Source: Yaniella halotolerans DSM 15476 (GTDB taxonomy: Bacteria; Actinomycetota; Actinomycetes; Actinomycetales; Micrococcaceae). From it: a DNA stretch of 64,000 nt. Position 1 is the stretch's first letter, and the number at the start of each line of letters is the position of its first letter. The position numbers were made by a program, and so were the translations under genes. Under the pieces are notes generated by a model that was given only the letters and a program-made list of their open reading frames with translations, had not been told where the DNA came from and ran no database searches. The DNA lies in assembly GCF_000420805.1 (NCBI RefSeq), contig NZ_ATVQ01000001.1:1302001-1366000 (forward strand), given 5' to 3'. Shown in pieces: positions 43,929 through 52,468 of this stretch.

Positions 43929-44026
43929 AGACCCCGGGGTGCACTGAAACTGGTGCTGAGAGTGCGGAGATGCCGCAGACCCGAAATTCACCTGATCCAG
44001 ATCATACTGGCGTAGGGAGAGGTCCG
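43929..44026 (+). promoter_or_regulatory. TPP riboswitch (THI box)
   Basis: The conserved thiamine-pyrophosphate aptamer is visible: GGGGTGC near the start, GCTGAGAGTGCGGAGATGCCGCAGACCCG with its internal variable stem (TGCGGAGATGCCGCA), then ACCTGATCCAGATCATACTGGCGTAGGGA and the closing GACC/GGTC pair of P1 (43930, 44021). CTGAGA and CTGATC are the pyrimidine-binding invariant bases. Located about 45 bases before ykoF, it should switch the thiamine-precursor transporter off when TPP is plentiful. Confidence 0.93.
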
Positions 44027-44048
44027 AAGTTCTTAAATCTAAGAACCC

Positions 44049-44070
44049 GGTGGTCGGAAGGGAGACCACC
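44049..44070 (+). promoter_or_regulatory. Hairpin enclosing the ykoF ribosome-binding site
   Basis: GGTGGTC (44049-44055) pairs with GACCACC (44064-44070), the latter touching the GTG start at 44071; the loop GGAAGGGA holds the Shine-Dalgarno sequence. A second small hairpin GTTCTTA...TAAGAAC precedes it. This looks like a translational expression platform for the riboswitch. Confidence 0.55.
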
Positions 44071-44715
44071 GTGAGTGGTCAAACATTATCGCCTGAAGAA
44101 ATCGGGATTGGGATGCGCATTAGCGTCCACCCACACAGTGACGATTACGAGCGTATTATTCTCGATGCGCTAGACACCACAAAGAACCAGATAGATCTGG
44201 GTGGTTTAGAAATCTCCACCGGTGAAGTATCCACCTATGTCGGGGTGAAAACCGGTGCTGCCGCGCAACGGCTGGCGGAATACTCCACAACGCTGATCGC
44301 CTCGGCTTCACGTGCTTCAAATCGGCAGCATCTGACGAGTCATCTCTTGTTTTCTCGGGGTTGCCCGGGTGAAGCGACGTGCGAACTCATCCCCGGCGAG
44401 ATACCGAGCGAGCAAACCGTGACACTAGAAAGAACCGGACTCGAAGCCGCTGCCGCATGGTCCTTATACCCATTGGCTGATGACGGTAGCGCGCACATGG
44501 ATCCGATCTATGCGGCCATCGATCAGGCAAAAGCCTCCGGCGTGACCGTCACCAGCGAACACTATGCGACCATCCTGCGCGGTGACCTGGCCGATATCCT
44601 GGGCGTCGTGGTTAATGCGTGGGCCAAAGTCGGACAAGAGGTGCCCCACGTGGTGTCCCATGTGTCGGTATCGGTGGACTCCCCATCGGCACAGCGCGCA
44701 GGTGATGCAGCATGA
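44071..44715 (+). CDS. ykoF: Thiamine/HMP-binding protein YkoF
   Basis: 214 residues from GTG 44071 (GGGAG six bases upstream). The paired YkoF/MTH1187-like domains appear as two alpha/beta halves: GIGMRISVHPHSDDYERIIL at the start and AAWSLYPLADDGSAHMDPIY in the second half, with HVVSHVSVSVDSP at the end. YkoF binds the hydroxymethylpyrimidine moiety or thiamine. First gene of ykoFEDC under a TPP riboswitch; it overlaps ykoE by four bases. Confidence 0.9.
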   Translation: MSGQTLSPEEIGIGMRISVHPHSDDYERIILDALDTTKNQIDLGGLEISTGEVSTYVGVKTGAAAQRLAEYSTTLIASASRASNRQHLTSHLLFSRGCPGEATCELIPGEIPSEQTVTLERTGLEAAAAWSLYPLADDGSAHMDPIYAAIDQAKASGVTVTSEHYATILRGDLADILGVVVNAWAKVGQEVPHVVSHVSVSVDSPSAQRAGDAA

Positions 44716-45332
44716 CCGGGTCACTCCAACACACCTCACCGAAAATCCGCAACCCTTATGACAGTCCCTGGCGGTGGCAGCTCAAAGACCTAGTGCTTGT
44801 GGTCGTCTTGGGCGTGGTATTTGGTTTCATCTATTGGGCCCTGGTGCAAGCTTGGAACGGGCTTGCCATTGTGATGGGGCCGGCAGGTGACCTGGCTCAG
44901 CACTTCTTACAGGGTGGTTGGCTACTCGTGGCGCCCTTGGCCGTGGCGATCACACGTAAAGCGGGGTCTGGCATCCTGGCAGAGATGCTGGCAGCCACCA
45001 TCGAATTCGTATTTCTCGGTTCGCCGGTGGGCCCCACCTTGTTATTATCCGGTTTCCTCCAGGGGCTGGGGTCAGAACTGCCGTTTGCTATTGGTCGGTA
45101 TAAACGGTTTGGCATCTCCCGGTATGCGATCAGCGGTTTTCTTGGCGCCTTCTTCATCTTCTGGTTCACCGCCATCAGATCCGGTTGGTTTGGGCAGGAT
45201 ATCCTGGTGCTGCGTCTGATCATTCACTGCAGTTCCGGCATTATTCTAGGCGGTATTCTCGCCTATTTCCTGGTCCGTGCCATCAAAGCTACCGGTGTCG
45301 TCGATAACTACGCCATTGGAAGGCATCGATGA
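44712..45332 (+). CDS. ykoE: ECF transporter substrate-specific subunit YkoE
   Basis: 206 residues, six hydrophobic segments. WRWQLKDLVLVVVLGVVFG, GSGILAEMLAATIEFVFLG and GLGSELPFAIGRYKRFG are characteristic of YkoE S-components, which capture hydroxymethylpyrimidine or thiamine in the membrane. Start and stop overlap neighbouring genes (ATGA both sides), so the four proteins are made in a fixed ratio. Confidence 0.92.
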   Translation: MTGSLQHTSPKIRNPYDSPWRWQLKDLVLVVVLGVVFGFIYWALVQAWNGLAIVMGPAGDLAQHFLQGGWLLVAPLAVAITRKAGSGILAEMLAATIEFVFLGSPVGPTLLLSGFLQGLGSELPFAIGRYKRFGISRYAISGFLGAFFIFWFTAIRSGWFGQDILVLRLIIHCSSGIILGGILAYFLVRAIKATGVVDNYAIGRHR

Positions 45333-46738
45333 CCGAGCCACTAATCCAGCTGCGCGGATTCACAGCCGTGGATCCGCGCAGCGGCCGGGTGCTCTTAGAA
45401 GATATCAACCTGACCGTGTATCCCGGGGAACAGGTTTTGTTGCTGGGTGCATCCGGCGCCGGAAAATCTAGTCTGCTCGACGCTATCCGCGGTGTCATCC
45501 CGCACTCGGTGCCCTTAGAAGTTTCGGGGGAGTGCCTGGTCGCGGGATCACCGGTGCTGGCTACCTCAGTGGCTGAACTCAGTGCTGTCGTGGGCAACGT
45601 GCCACAAGATCCCCACGCCAGCATCACGTTACCTCTGGTCGAAGACGAAATTGCGTTGACCTTGGAAAATCATGGAGTCGACCCCTTGCAGATTGGGCAA
45701 CGCATCGTTGAACTCCTCGAGTCTGTGGGTGCCGAGCACCTTTTGCGGCAACGTACACAAACCCTCTCCGGCGGTTGGGTACAACGGGTGGCGACCGTTG
45801 CAGCACTTGCAGCACACCCGCAGGTGGTACTTGCCGATGAACCGACGTCAATGCTCGACGGTGCAGGCGTCGCCTCGGTCATGCAAGTACTCACCGAGCT
45901 GGTGGGTACCAGTGGAGCTCTGATCCTGGTGGAGCATCGGCTGGATGAACTGGCAGATGGTCCGGGGCTGCCAGAACGGACTGTCGTCATAGACCAGGGA
46001 AAAATTCGAGCAGATGGTCCGACCAGACAGGTGTTGGTCGAGCACGCGCAACAGCTGGAGGCCGATGGTGTGTGGACCCCGGGCGGATGCCTACCGGAAT
46101 TCGCACCACCTGCAGTGGCTGAAACCGAACCTTTGTTGAGCGCTCGCGGACTGACCGTTGGCCCAGTACCAGGTGCTCAGCCGGTTATTGCCAATGTCGG
46201 CTTGGATATTCGCCCCGGTGAACGCATTGTCGTCATGGGGGCCAACGGCACCGGAAAAACGACGCTACTTCTGGCGTTGGCCGGCCTCATCGAAGGGGAA
46301 GGTAGCCTGGTCGGCGACCAACCGGTGATGGTGTTTCAGAATCCGGAACACCAGTTCCTCACGCACTCCGTCGACGACGAACTGCGTTTTGGTCTGCTAC
46401 CCAACCCGGCGACCGAAGCCTCGGTCCACCAGCTGAAGACAATATTTGGGCTCGAGCACCTGGGAGGGCTGAATCCGTTTCGACTGTCCGGTGGAGAAAA
46501 GCGGCGACTCTCGGTTGCTGCGGGATTGCTTGCCGCAAAACACGGTGAAGCACCGACGGTCTTGCTTGCCGATGAACCCACCTTTGGGCTTGACCGTGCA
46601 GCAACCACGACCGTGCTGAACGTGCTGGCCGATTATGCCGAGACCGGCGGTGCCGTTGTCATCATTACTCACGATCAGCGGCTAGCTCAGGCATGGGCGA
46701 CTCGCATCCTCACCGTGGCGGAAGGGGCACTGGTATGA
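45329..46738 (+). CDS. ykoD: ECF transporter double ATPase YkoD
   Basis: 469 residues with two fused ABC ATPase domains. First: Walker A GASGAGKSS (~40), signature LSGGWVQRV, Walker B VVLADEPTSML. Second: Walker A GANGTGKTT (~308), LSGGEKRRLS, VLLADEPTFGL. It energises the ECF module for thiamine-precursor uptake on the cytoplasmic face. The second domain looks fully consensus; the first signature motif has W for the usual Q/E, still compatible with function. Confidence 0.93.
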   Translation: MTEPLIQLRGFTAVDPRSGRVLLEDINLTVYPGEQVLLLGASGAGKSSLLDAIRGVIPHSVPLEVSGECLVAGSPVLATSVAELSAVVGNVPQDPHASITLPLVEDEIALTLENHGVDPLQIGQRIVELLESVGAEHLLRQRTQTLSGGWVQRVATVAALAAHPQVVLADEPTSMLDGAGVASVMQVLTELVGTSGALILVEHRLDELADGPGLPERTVVIDQGKIRADGPTRQVLVEHAQQLEADGVWTPGGCLPEFAPPAVAETEPLLSARGLTVGPVPGAQPVIANVGLDIRPGERIVVMGANGTGKTTLLLALAGLIEGEGSLVGDQPVMVFQNPEHQFLTHSVDDELRFGLLPNPATEASVHQLKTIFGLEHLGGLNPFRLSGGEKRRLSVAAGLLAAKHGEAPTVLLADEPTFGLDRAATTTVLNVLADYAETGGAVVIITHDQRLAQAWATRILTVAEGALV

Positions 46739-47481
46739 CGACGTTGAGTATCGAACATCCCTCAACATTGGTCGAGCCCGGCGCGCTGGCCCGCTGGAAT
46801 CCATCCGTCAAATTGATCAGCTTGTTCGTTATCTCGGTGGCACTGTTATTTGTGTGGGAACCGGTTAGACCCGCCATACTGTGGGTCGTCTTGGTGATCG
46901 TGGCTTTGACCGTCGGAAACGTTCCACCGAAGTGGCTTGTCATGGCGCATATCCCGTTCCTTGCATTTGGTTCTGGGTTGTTCTTGGTCAACGTGCTGAC
47001 TCGACCCGAAGACGGGGTTTGGATTGGTGCGGCTTTGGCCGGAAGAACCCTGGTGATCGGGGTGGCCTCAATACTGTTTTTGACGTCGACGGACCCGGTT
47101 GAGCTGATGCGGTCCTTGAACCAGAACCTGAAACTACCAGCATCCATGACGTTTGCGATCCTCGCCGGTTACCAGCTGTTGCTCGGTCTACCACGTGAAT
47201 GGCAGACCATTCGTGCGGCGCAATTGATGCGCGCCGGAGGCGCTCGCCGCTCGCGCAGCGGGAAACCAAAACTCACCTTCACAGAGGCAAGGCGACTGGT
47301 CTTCACCGTGTTGATCGTGACGCTGAGACGTTCAGAACGAATAGCTACGTCACTGGAATCCCGTGGCTTCGGATTGCATCCGCGGACGGTGTACCGGCCT
47401 ATTCGACTGCGACCCTGTGATGTGATCCTTGGCGTGATGGTCAGTGCACTGTCGATCGCGTACTGCTGGCCATGGATGTAG
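46735..47481 (+). CDS. ykoC: ECF transporter transmembrane subunit YkoC
   Basis: 248 residues from ATG 46735, which overlaps the ykoD stop (ATGA). About five membrane helices; RWNPSVKLISLFVISVALLF at the start and the two coupling-helix motifs with Ala-Arg-Gly pattern (AAQLMRAGGARRS and ATSLESRGFGLHP) identify the EcfT/YkoC scaffold that binds the ATPases. Completes the riboswitch-controlled operon. Confidence 0.92.
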   Translation: MTTLSIEHPSTLVEPGALARWNPSVKLISLFVISVALLFVWEPVRPAILWVVLVIVALTVGNVPPKWLVMAHIPFLAFGSGLFLVNVLTRPEDGVWIGAALAGRTLVIGVASILFLTSTDPVELMRSLNQNLKLPASMTFAILAGYQLLLGLPREWQTIRAAQLMRAGGARRSRSGKPKLTFTEARRLVFTVLIVTLRRSERIATSLESRGFGLHPRTVYRPIRLRPCDVILGVMVSALSIAYCWPWM

Positions 47482-47506
47482 GCACCAGCAGTATGTAGCA
47501 GTGGCG

Positions 47507-47917
47507 TTAGAACGCACCACAGATTCGTTCATAGGTGAGGTTGGCGGATTCCGCGCGTTCGACGCCGACCTGGTCGACCACTTCAGCGATGATTTGGTCG
47601 GGGCCGAACAGTACGTTGTCGTATTGGACCTGCAGGGCCGTCCAGTACAGTTCCGAGAGTGCGTCGGCACCTTCGGCCAGTTCAGGGTTTCGGGTGCTAT
47701 CGCGAATGATGTCGAATCCGCCCGCAATGGCTTCTGCAGTTTGGAAGCGTTCCTCCGGGTCGCTCGGTGGATTGTTTTCAAACGCCTCAAGCTCGACTCG
47801 AAGAACCTCGAAGCGCAGACAACTTTCGCCGGTGGACTCACCAGGACCACACGCTGTGAGAAACAGCAGGCCGAAAACGACCGGTAGAGCCACGAGACGG
47901 AGAAGTTTTCGAAACAT
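47507..47917 (-). CDS. Small lipoprotein, unknown function
   Basis: 136 residues. Signal peptide MFRKLLRLVALPVVFGLLF with lipobox LTAC, then an acidic, helical body with two Cys (ESCLRFEV and YERICGAF) that may form a disulphide. Convergent with ykoC, 25 bases apart. I recognise no family; similar size and two-Cys design are seen in the lipoproteins at 56596 and 56976. Confidence 0.65.
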   Translation of the reverse strand: MFRKLLRLVALPVVFGLLFLTACGPGESTGESCLRFEVLRVELEAFENNPPSDPEERFQTAEAIAGGFDIIRDSTRNPELAEGADALSELYWTALQVQYDNVLFGPDQIIAEVVDQVGVERAESANLTYERICGAF

Positions 47918-48147
47918 GAGACACCTCAGCGGTAGGAGAGGGTTGGCTGGCGTATCTCAGCGTAGAAGTCAGTGTTGGAGCCCAGGTGCCGTGTTCGATC
48001 AAGTGTGGATAACGTGATGTTGGGGTGGAAGAGTCTTGCTCCTCACACATTGCGCTGGTAGCTAGTAGAAAATCGGTAGTTTTCTGCTCACACCGTTAGA
48101 GTAATGACGATAAGGTCTCGCCGGATGGCGGGTTGTGACTGGTGTGA

Positions 48148-48804
48148 ATGTGTGAGGACACTTTGGGTAAGACAAGACAGATCGTAGGGCCGGTGTTGAT
48201 CTGGCTGCTGGTAGCAGCGGTCATCGGCGCACTCATCGAAGTTCCACCGTGGAGTGCAGAACTCTATGAAACCATGACCATCGAGTCATTGGGCGACACC
48301 GGCTATATCGCTTCTACCGTAGTGATGCTAGCTCTGGTCATTGTCTATCTCGGAACGCTCGTACGGACCTGGGTGACCAAAGACAACATCCCATTTGTTC
48401 GCTTGGTCTTCGGCGGCGTCGCGACGACGTTGGTGTACGTCATCAACGTCTTCCTGAAGGACGGCTACGGAAACGTGAGACCGTGCAATGTGTATGAGAC
48501 CGTTAGTAACTGCCCGCCGCTTGAAGATTTCTCGTACCCCTCCAACCACACGGTGATAGCTTTCGGCCTGGCCATGGGGTTGGCGTTCGCCCTGCCGTGG
48601 ATGGCATACCTGGCGTTCCCGCTAGCCATCCTTGAAGGTGTGTCCCGCGTTCTGGCAGGCCACCACTATCCGCACGATGTTCTTGTTGGCGCAGCCCTGG
48701 GAACACTCGGAGTCCTTGGTGCCCTGCTGATGTTTGTCAAAGTACAAAGCAGTATGGCAGCGAAGCTCTCAGTATCCCGCAGTAAGACACCGAGCAACAG
48801 CTAG
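48148..48804 (+). CDS. PAP2-family membrane phosphatase
   Basis: 218 residues with about five to six membrane segments. The three phosphatase motifs are visible: KDGYGNVRP (KxxxxxxRP), PSNHT (PSGH with Asn in place of Gly) and SRVLAGHHYPHDV (SRxxxxxHxxxD). Such enzymes dephosphorylate lipid phosphates such as phosphatidic acid or undecaprenyl diphosphate at the outer membrane face. The start is uncertain: ATG 48148, or TTG 48163 which has GAGG five bases before it. The last four bases overlap the stop of the convergent SDR gene. Confidence 0.82.
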   Translation: MCEDTLGKTRQIVGPVLIWLLVAAVIGALIEVPPWSAELYETMTIESLGDTGYIASTVVMLALVIVYLGTLVRTWVTKDNIPFVRLVFGGVATTLVYVINVFLKDGYGNVRPCNVYETVSNCPPLEDFSYPSNHTVIAFGLAMGLAFALPWMAYLAFPLAILEGVSRVLAGHHYPHDVLVGAALGTLGVLGALLMFVKVQSSMAAKLSVSRSKTPSNS

Positions 48805-49640
48805 GCTTCGGTCTGTGGGAAATCCGTACTGAGACTCACGGACTCCCAATCCATGAGATCGTCTAACTGTTGATTGAGGTCCACTTCAGCTAGCTGCAAC
48901 GCCTCACGACCAAGAATCAACCGCATCGGTGGCTGCTCGGCTTCTGCCAGCGTCATAATGGCACGGGCCGCTTTTGCCGGATCGCCCGCCTGACGACCAT
49001 CGATGGTGTCGTGCTCCTTGCGACGCTTCCCCGCGGTCTCTGCGTAGACCTCGAGCGGCTCGGCTGACTGGTGGAGAGAACGCCCAGCAAAGTCTGTCCG
49101 GAAGCCTCCGGGCTGCACAATGGCGACACGAATTCCCAGGGGCTCAACTTCTTGTCGCAGTGCTTCGGAGGTAGATTCCAGCGCTGCCTTGGTTGCTGCA
49201 TAATACCCGGAACCGGGTGCGGTACGTTGACCAGCAATCGACGAGATATTGATGATCATGCCTCTGCTGCGGTGCCGCATACCCGGTAGGACGGCGTTGA
49301 TCATGTTGACCGGGCCGTAGTAGTTGGTTTCGAACATCTGTTTGATCGCATCCGTCTCGCCTTCTTCCACCGCGGAACGGTACCCATAGCCGGCGTTGTT
49401 GACGAGCACATCGATGCCGTCGAAACGGTCCTGGGCGGCAGCGACAACCGTCTGAATTTGGTCAGCAAATCGGACGTCTAGCGGTAATGCCAGCGCCGTG
49501 TCCGGATACGCTTCGGCAAGATCAGTCAGGGCGTCGGCATCCCGTGCAGTAATAACAGCGTTGTGCCCGGTTTGCAGAACGTGTTCGGCCAATGCCCTTC
49601 CGAGACCGGTTGAGCAGCCCGTGATGAGCCATGTTGCCAT
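48801..49640 (-). CDS. Short-chain dehydrogenase/reductase
   Basis: 279 residues. Classical SDR: TGCSTGLGRALA cofactor loop (8-19), LVNNAGYG, catalytic Ser in INISSIAGQ and GYYAATKAAL for Tyr-x3-Lys. The extra ~25 residues compared with simple SDRs fit the group of oxidoreductases acting on sterol- or retinol-like substrates, but the substrate is unknown. It follows the flavin-dependent lactate-type oxidase by 14 bases in a leftward operon. Confidence 0.82.
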   Translation of the reverse strand: MATWLITGCSTGLGRALAEHVLQTGHNAVITARDADALTDLAEAYPDTALALPLDVRFADQIQTVVAAAQDRFDGIDVLVNNAGYGYRSAVEEGETDAIKQMFETNYYGPVNMINAVLPGMRHRSRGMIINISSIAGQRTAPGSGYYAATKAALESTSEALRQEVEPLGIRVAIVQPGGFRTDFAGRSLHQSAEPLEVYAETAGKRRKEHDTIDGRQAGDPAKAARAIMTLAEAEQPPMRLILGREALQLAEVDLNQQLDDLMDWESVSLSTDFPQTEA

Positions 49641-49654
49641 AGTGGAACCCTCCC

Positions 49655-50911
49655 TTAGTGTTTGGTTGAAAGCGTGGTGTTGCGCGGTGCGAGGCGTGCA
49701 AATTGCGTGACGTGGTCTGGATTGAGCTCAGCGACATTGCTTGCACCGAGCAGGCCCATGGTGCGACGGATTTCGGAGTCCATGATCTCAATCATCTTGT
49801 CCACCCCTGCACGTCCACCGGCCATTAAACCGTACAACCAGGCACGCCCAACGAGCACGAAATCTGCTCCGAGGGCATGGGCTGCCACCACATCGGCGCC
49901 ATTCGTGACACCGGTATCCAGCATGATGGTGGTGTGCTGCCCGACGGCACTGACGACCTCGGGCAACAGATGAAACGGCACTGGTGCACGATCCAGCTGA
50001 CGACCACCGTGGTTCGACAGCACGATGCCGTCGACTCCCGCATCAACCATCCGCTGCGCATCCGCAACGGTTTGCACGCCCTTGACCACAATATTGCCTG
50101 GCCACAGTTCGCGGATGATCTTCAGATCGGCTTCGGAAATCGTTGGATCAAAAACCTGTCCGATGAGATCAGAAACCGTACCACCGGTATTGGCCAAGGA
50201 CGCAAACTCTAATTGCGGGGTCGTCAAGAAGTTGATCCACCACTCGGGCCGCGGGATAGCATCCAGCACCGTCTTGGCGGTCAGTTGCGGAGGGATCGAG
50301 AAACCATTGCGGGTATCGCGCATCCGGTTGCCAGCAATCGGAGTGTCCACGGTGAAAAACAACGTATCGAATCCAGCAGACGCTGCGCGCTCAACCAGGC
50401 TGTACGACATTTCGCGATCTTTCATCACGTACAACTGGAACCAATTGCGACCCTGCGGATTGACAGACTTTACTTCTTCAATAGAAACGGTCCCCAGCGT
50501 CGATAACGTGAACGGGATCCCCGCTGCACCTGCCGCAGAGGCTCCGGCAACTTCGCCCTCGGTCTGCATCATGCGTGAGAAACCGGTCGGTGCAATGCCG
50601 AATGGCAGGGCGCTGGGAGCCCCGAGAATTTGGACGGACGTGTCAATCTCGGTGGCCGGTTTCAAAATCTCCGGGTGGAACTCGATGTCTTCGAACGCCT
50701 GACGAGCGCGAGCATAGGAAATCTCTCCCTCTGCAGACCCATCGGTGTAGTCGAATGGAGCTTTCGGCGTTCTGCGCTTGGCAATGCGACGCAGGTCATC
50801 GATGGTCAGTGCTTTATTGAGCCGGCGCTTCACCGAGTCGAGCTCAGGTTTCTTGAACTTCAACAATTCACGAAGTTCCTTCGGATTTGGCAACTGCCGC
50901 TTGATAGACAT
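49655..50911 (-). CDS. FMN-dependent alpha-hydroxy-acid dehydrogenase, LldD-like
   Basis: 418 residues. Family landmarks: [18 protein letters not shown] near the N-terminus, [18 protein letters not shown] for FMN binding, [12 protein letters not shown], the catalytic [12 protein letters not shown] (His-Gly-Gly-Arg-Gln), and [17 protein letters not shown] for phosphate. These enzymes oxidise L-lactate, glycolate or mandelate; LldD (quinone-linked L-lactate dehydrogenase) is the best guess from the N-terminus. Operon with the SDR downstream. A fumarate-like partner gene is not seen. Confidence 0.85.
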   Translation of the reverse strand: MSIKRQLPNPKELRELLKFKKPELDSVKRRLNKALTIDDLRRIAKRRTPKAPFDYTDGSAEGEISYARARQAFEDIEFHPEILKPATEIDTSVQILGAPSALPFGIAPTGFSRMMQTEGEVAGASAAGAAGIPFTLSTLGTVSIEEVKSVNPQGRNWFQLYVMKDREMSYSLVERAASAGFDTLFFTVDTPIAGNRMRDTRNGFSIPPQLTAKTVLDAIPRPEWWINFLTTPQLEFASLANTGGTVSDLIGQVFDPTISEADLKIIRELWPGNIVVKGVQTVADAQRMVDAGVDGIVLSNHGGRQLDRAPVPFHLLPEVVSAVGQHTTIMLDTGVTNGADVVAAHALGADFVLVGRAWLYGLMAGGRAGVDKMIEIMDSEIRRTMGLLGASNVAELNPDHVTQFARLAPRNTTLSTKH

Positions 50912-51065
50912 TCCGGTCCGCTCCTTTTGAAATCTGACGTTCGTTTAGCTTAAGACCACGGCGCCCGTTTTGAAAATTGGTGAAGCCCGTCACCGCACCA
51001 CATACGTTCTGCAGTTAGCCTGGATGGAACTGACACAACACGAGTCACGGTGACGAAAGGCGTTT

Positions 51066-52010
51066 ATGACGAACAAACAATTGATCAACCCGGATTTACC
51101 TCTGGTGCTCGGAGGAAACTCATTCGGCTGGACCTCGGACGAAAATGAATCGTTTGAAGTACTTGATGCGTTTATCGATGCCGGAGGAGCCCACGTCGAT
51201 ACAGCAGATCTCTACTCCGCATGGGTACCGGGCAACAAGGGTGGGGAATCAGAAACGGTGCTTGGCAACTATTTCAGCGCTCGCCGCAACCGGGACAAGG
51301 TTTTTCTCGCGACAAAAGTCGGTGCTTGGGAGCCGCAACTCGGTTTATCACAAGACAACGTCCGTGCCGCGCTGGATAGCTCCCTAGAACGTTTGCAAAC
51401 CGATCGCGTTGATCTCTACTACGCACATCACGATGACGAAACGCAGACTGCCCAGCAGTTAGCCCGAACCTTCGACCGTCTGGTCCAAGACGGCAAAGTG
51501 GGCCACGTAGGTATGTCGAATCTCAGCCCGCAGCGCCAACACGCGTGGATTGCCGCAGCAAAAGCCGAAGGTCTCACCGTTCCCGCTGCCATCCAGCCCA
51601 ACTATTCACTGGCCCACCGCGGCGAGGTCGAAGGCACTGAAGGCTATGGTCGGGTGGCTGAACAACACAACTTGGCTGTCTTCCCCTATTATGCTCTGGC
51701 CGCGGGTCTCTTAACCGGAAAATACCGCGCACTGGAAGACTTTCAAGGCGTAGACCGTGCAGGCATGCTGGCAAAATACGCCAATGAGGACGGGCTGGCG
51801 CTCGTAGGAACCCTGGTCAACGTTGCTGATGACGTTGATGCCGCACCGGCTTCGGTGGCCTTGGCCTGGTTGCGAGCTAAAGGTGTGACCGCGCCGATCG
51901 CCTCGGCACGTGTCGTTGATCAACTGGGGGCGCTGATCGCCGGGGCACAGCTTGAACTACACGAAGACCACATCGCCCAATTAGACAGGGCTTCGGAGCG
52001 CTCCCGCTAA
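51066..52010 (+). CDS. Aldo/keto reductase
   Basis: 314 residues, AAAGG before ATG 51066. TIM-barrel AKR with the tetrad Asp (HVDTADLYS), Tyr, Lys (FLATKVG) and His (LYYAHHDDE). The C-terminal NADPH region is TAPIASARVVDQLGALI. General aldehyde or ketone reductase; substrate not inferable. Divergent from the LldD-like gene. Confidence 0.83.
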   Translation: MTNKQLINPDLPLVLGGNSFGWTSDENESFEVLDAFIDAGGAHVDTADLYSAWVPGNKGGESETVLGNYFSARRNRDKVFLATKVGAWEPQLGLSQDNVRAALDSSLERLQTDRVDLYYAHHDDETQTAQQLARTFDRLVQDGKVGHVGMSNLSPQRQHAWIAAAKAEGLTVPAAIQPNYSLAHRGEVEGTEGYGRVAEQHNLAVFPYYALAAGLLTGKYRALEDFQGVDRAGMLAKYANEDGLALVGTLVNVADDVDAAPASVALAWLRAKGVTAPIASARVVDQLGALIAGAQLELHEDHIAQLDRASERSR

Positions 52011-52123
52011 GAAACAGCGAGCTCGAGCTGCCAGGCTTGGACCACATCGTGCGCCTAAGGTTTCCAGGACAGAATGCGGCTGGGATAATTTTTATAAACC
52101 CGCATCGTCGAAGGAGCATGGTT

Positions 52124-52339
52124 ATGAAATACGGTGGAGCAGTTGCACTGATGGTCATTGGAGCCATTCTCTACTTTGCTGTGAACGTTGAAATTCAAGC
52201 AGTCAACATCGACATGATCGGGCTAATTCTCATGGTTGGTGGGGTCGCCTGGTTGATCATTACTGTCATCGTCGATGCCAGCACTCGACGCAAACGGGTC
52301 GTTCCAGCGGATGGTCGTCATGAAATCATCGAAGAGTAA
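52124..52339 (+). CDS. DUF6458-family small membrane protein
   Basis: 71 residues from ATG 52124, AAGGAG seven bases upstream (an ATG at 52118 is closer than usual). Two transmembrane helices (GAVALMVIGAILYFAV; MIGLILMVGGVAWLIITVIV) with NVEIQAVNIDMIG between them and a basic then acidic C-terminal tail. This matches the small actinobacterial DUF6458 proteins. Function unknown. Confidence 0.75.
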   Translation: MKYGGAVALMVIGAILYFAVNVEIQAVNIDMIGLILMVGGVAWLIITVIVDASTRRKRVVPADGRHEIIEE

Positions 52340-52468
52340 GCAGGCGCGCCATGTGGTTAAAAGCGCTTACGAACGCGCACATATAAAGTGCCTTAGCTGG
52401 GCTGGTTAAGATACATTAGGGCAGAATAACTGCTCGGCATCACACCCGGTAACGTCTGAGGAACCACC

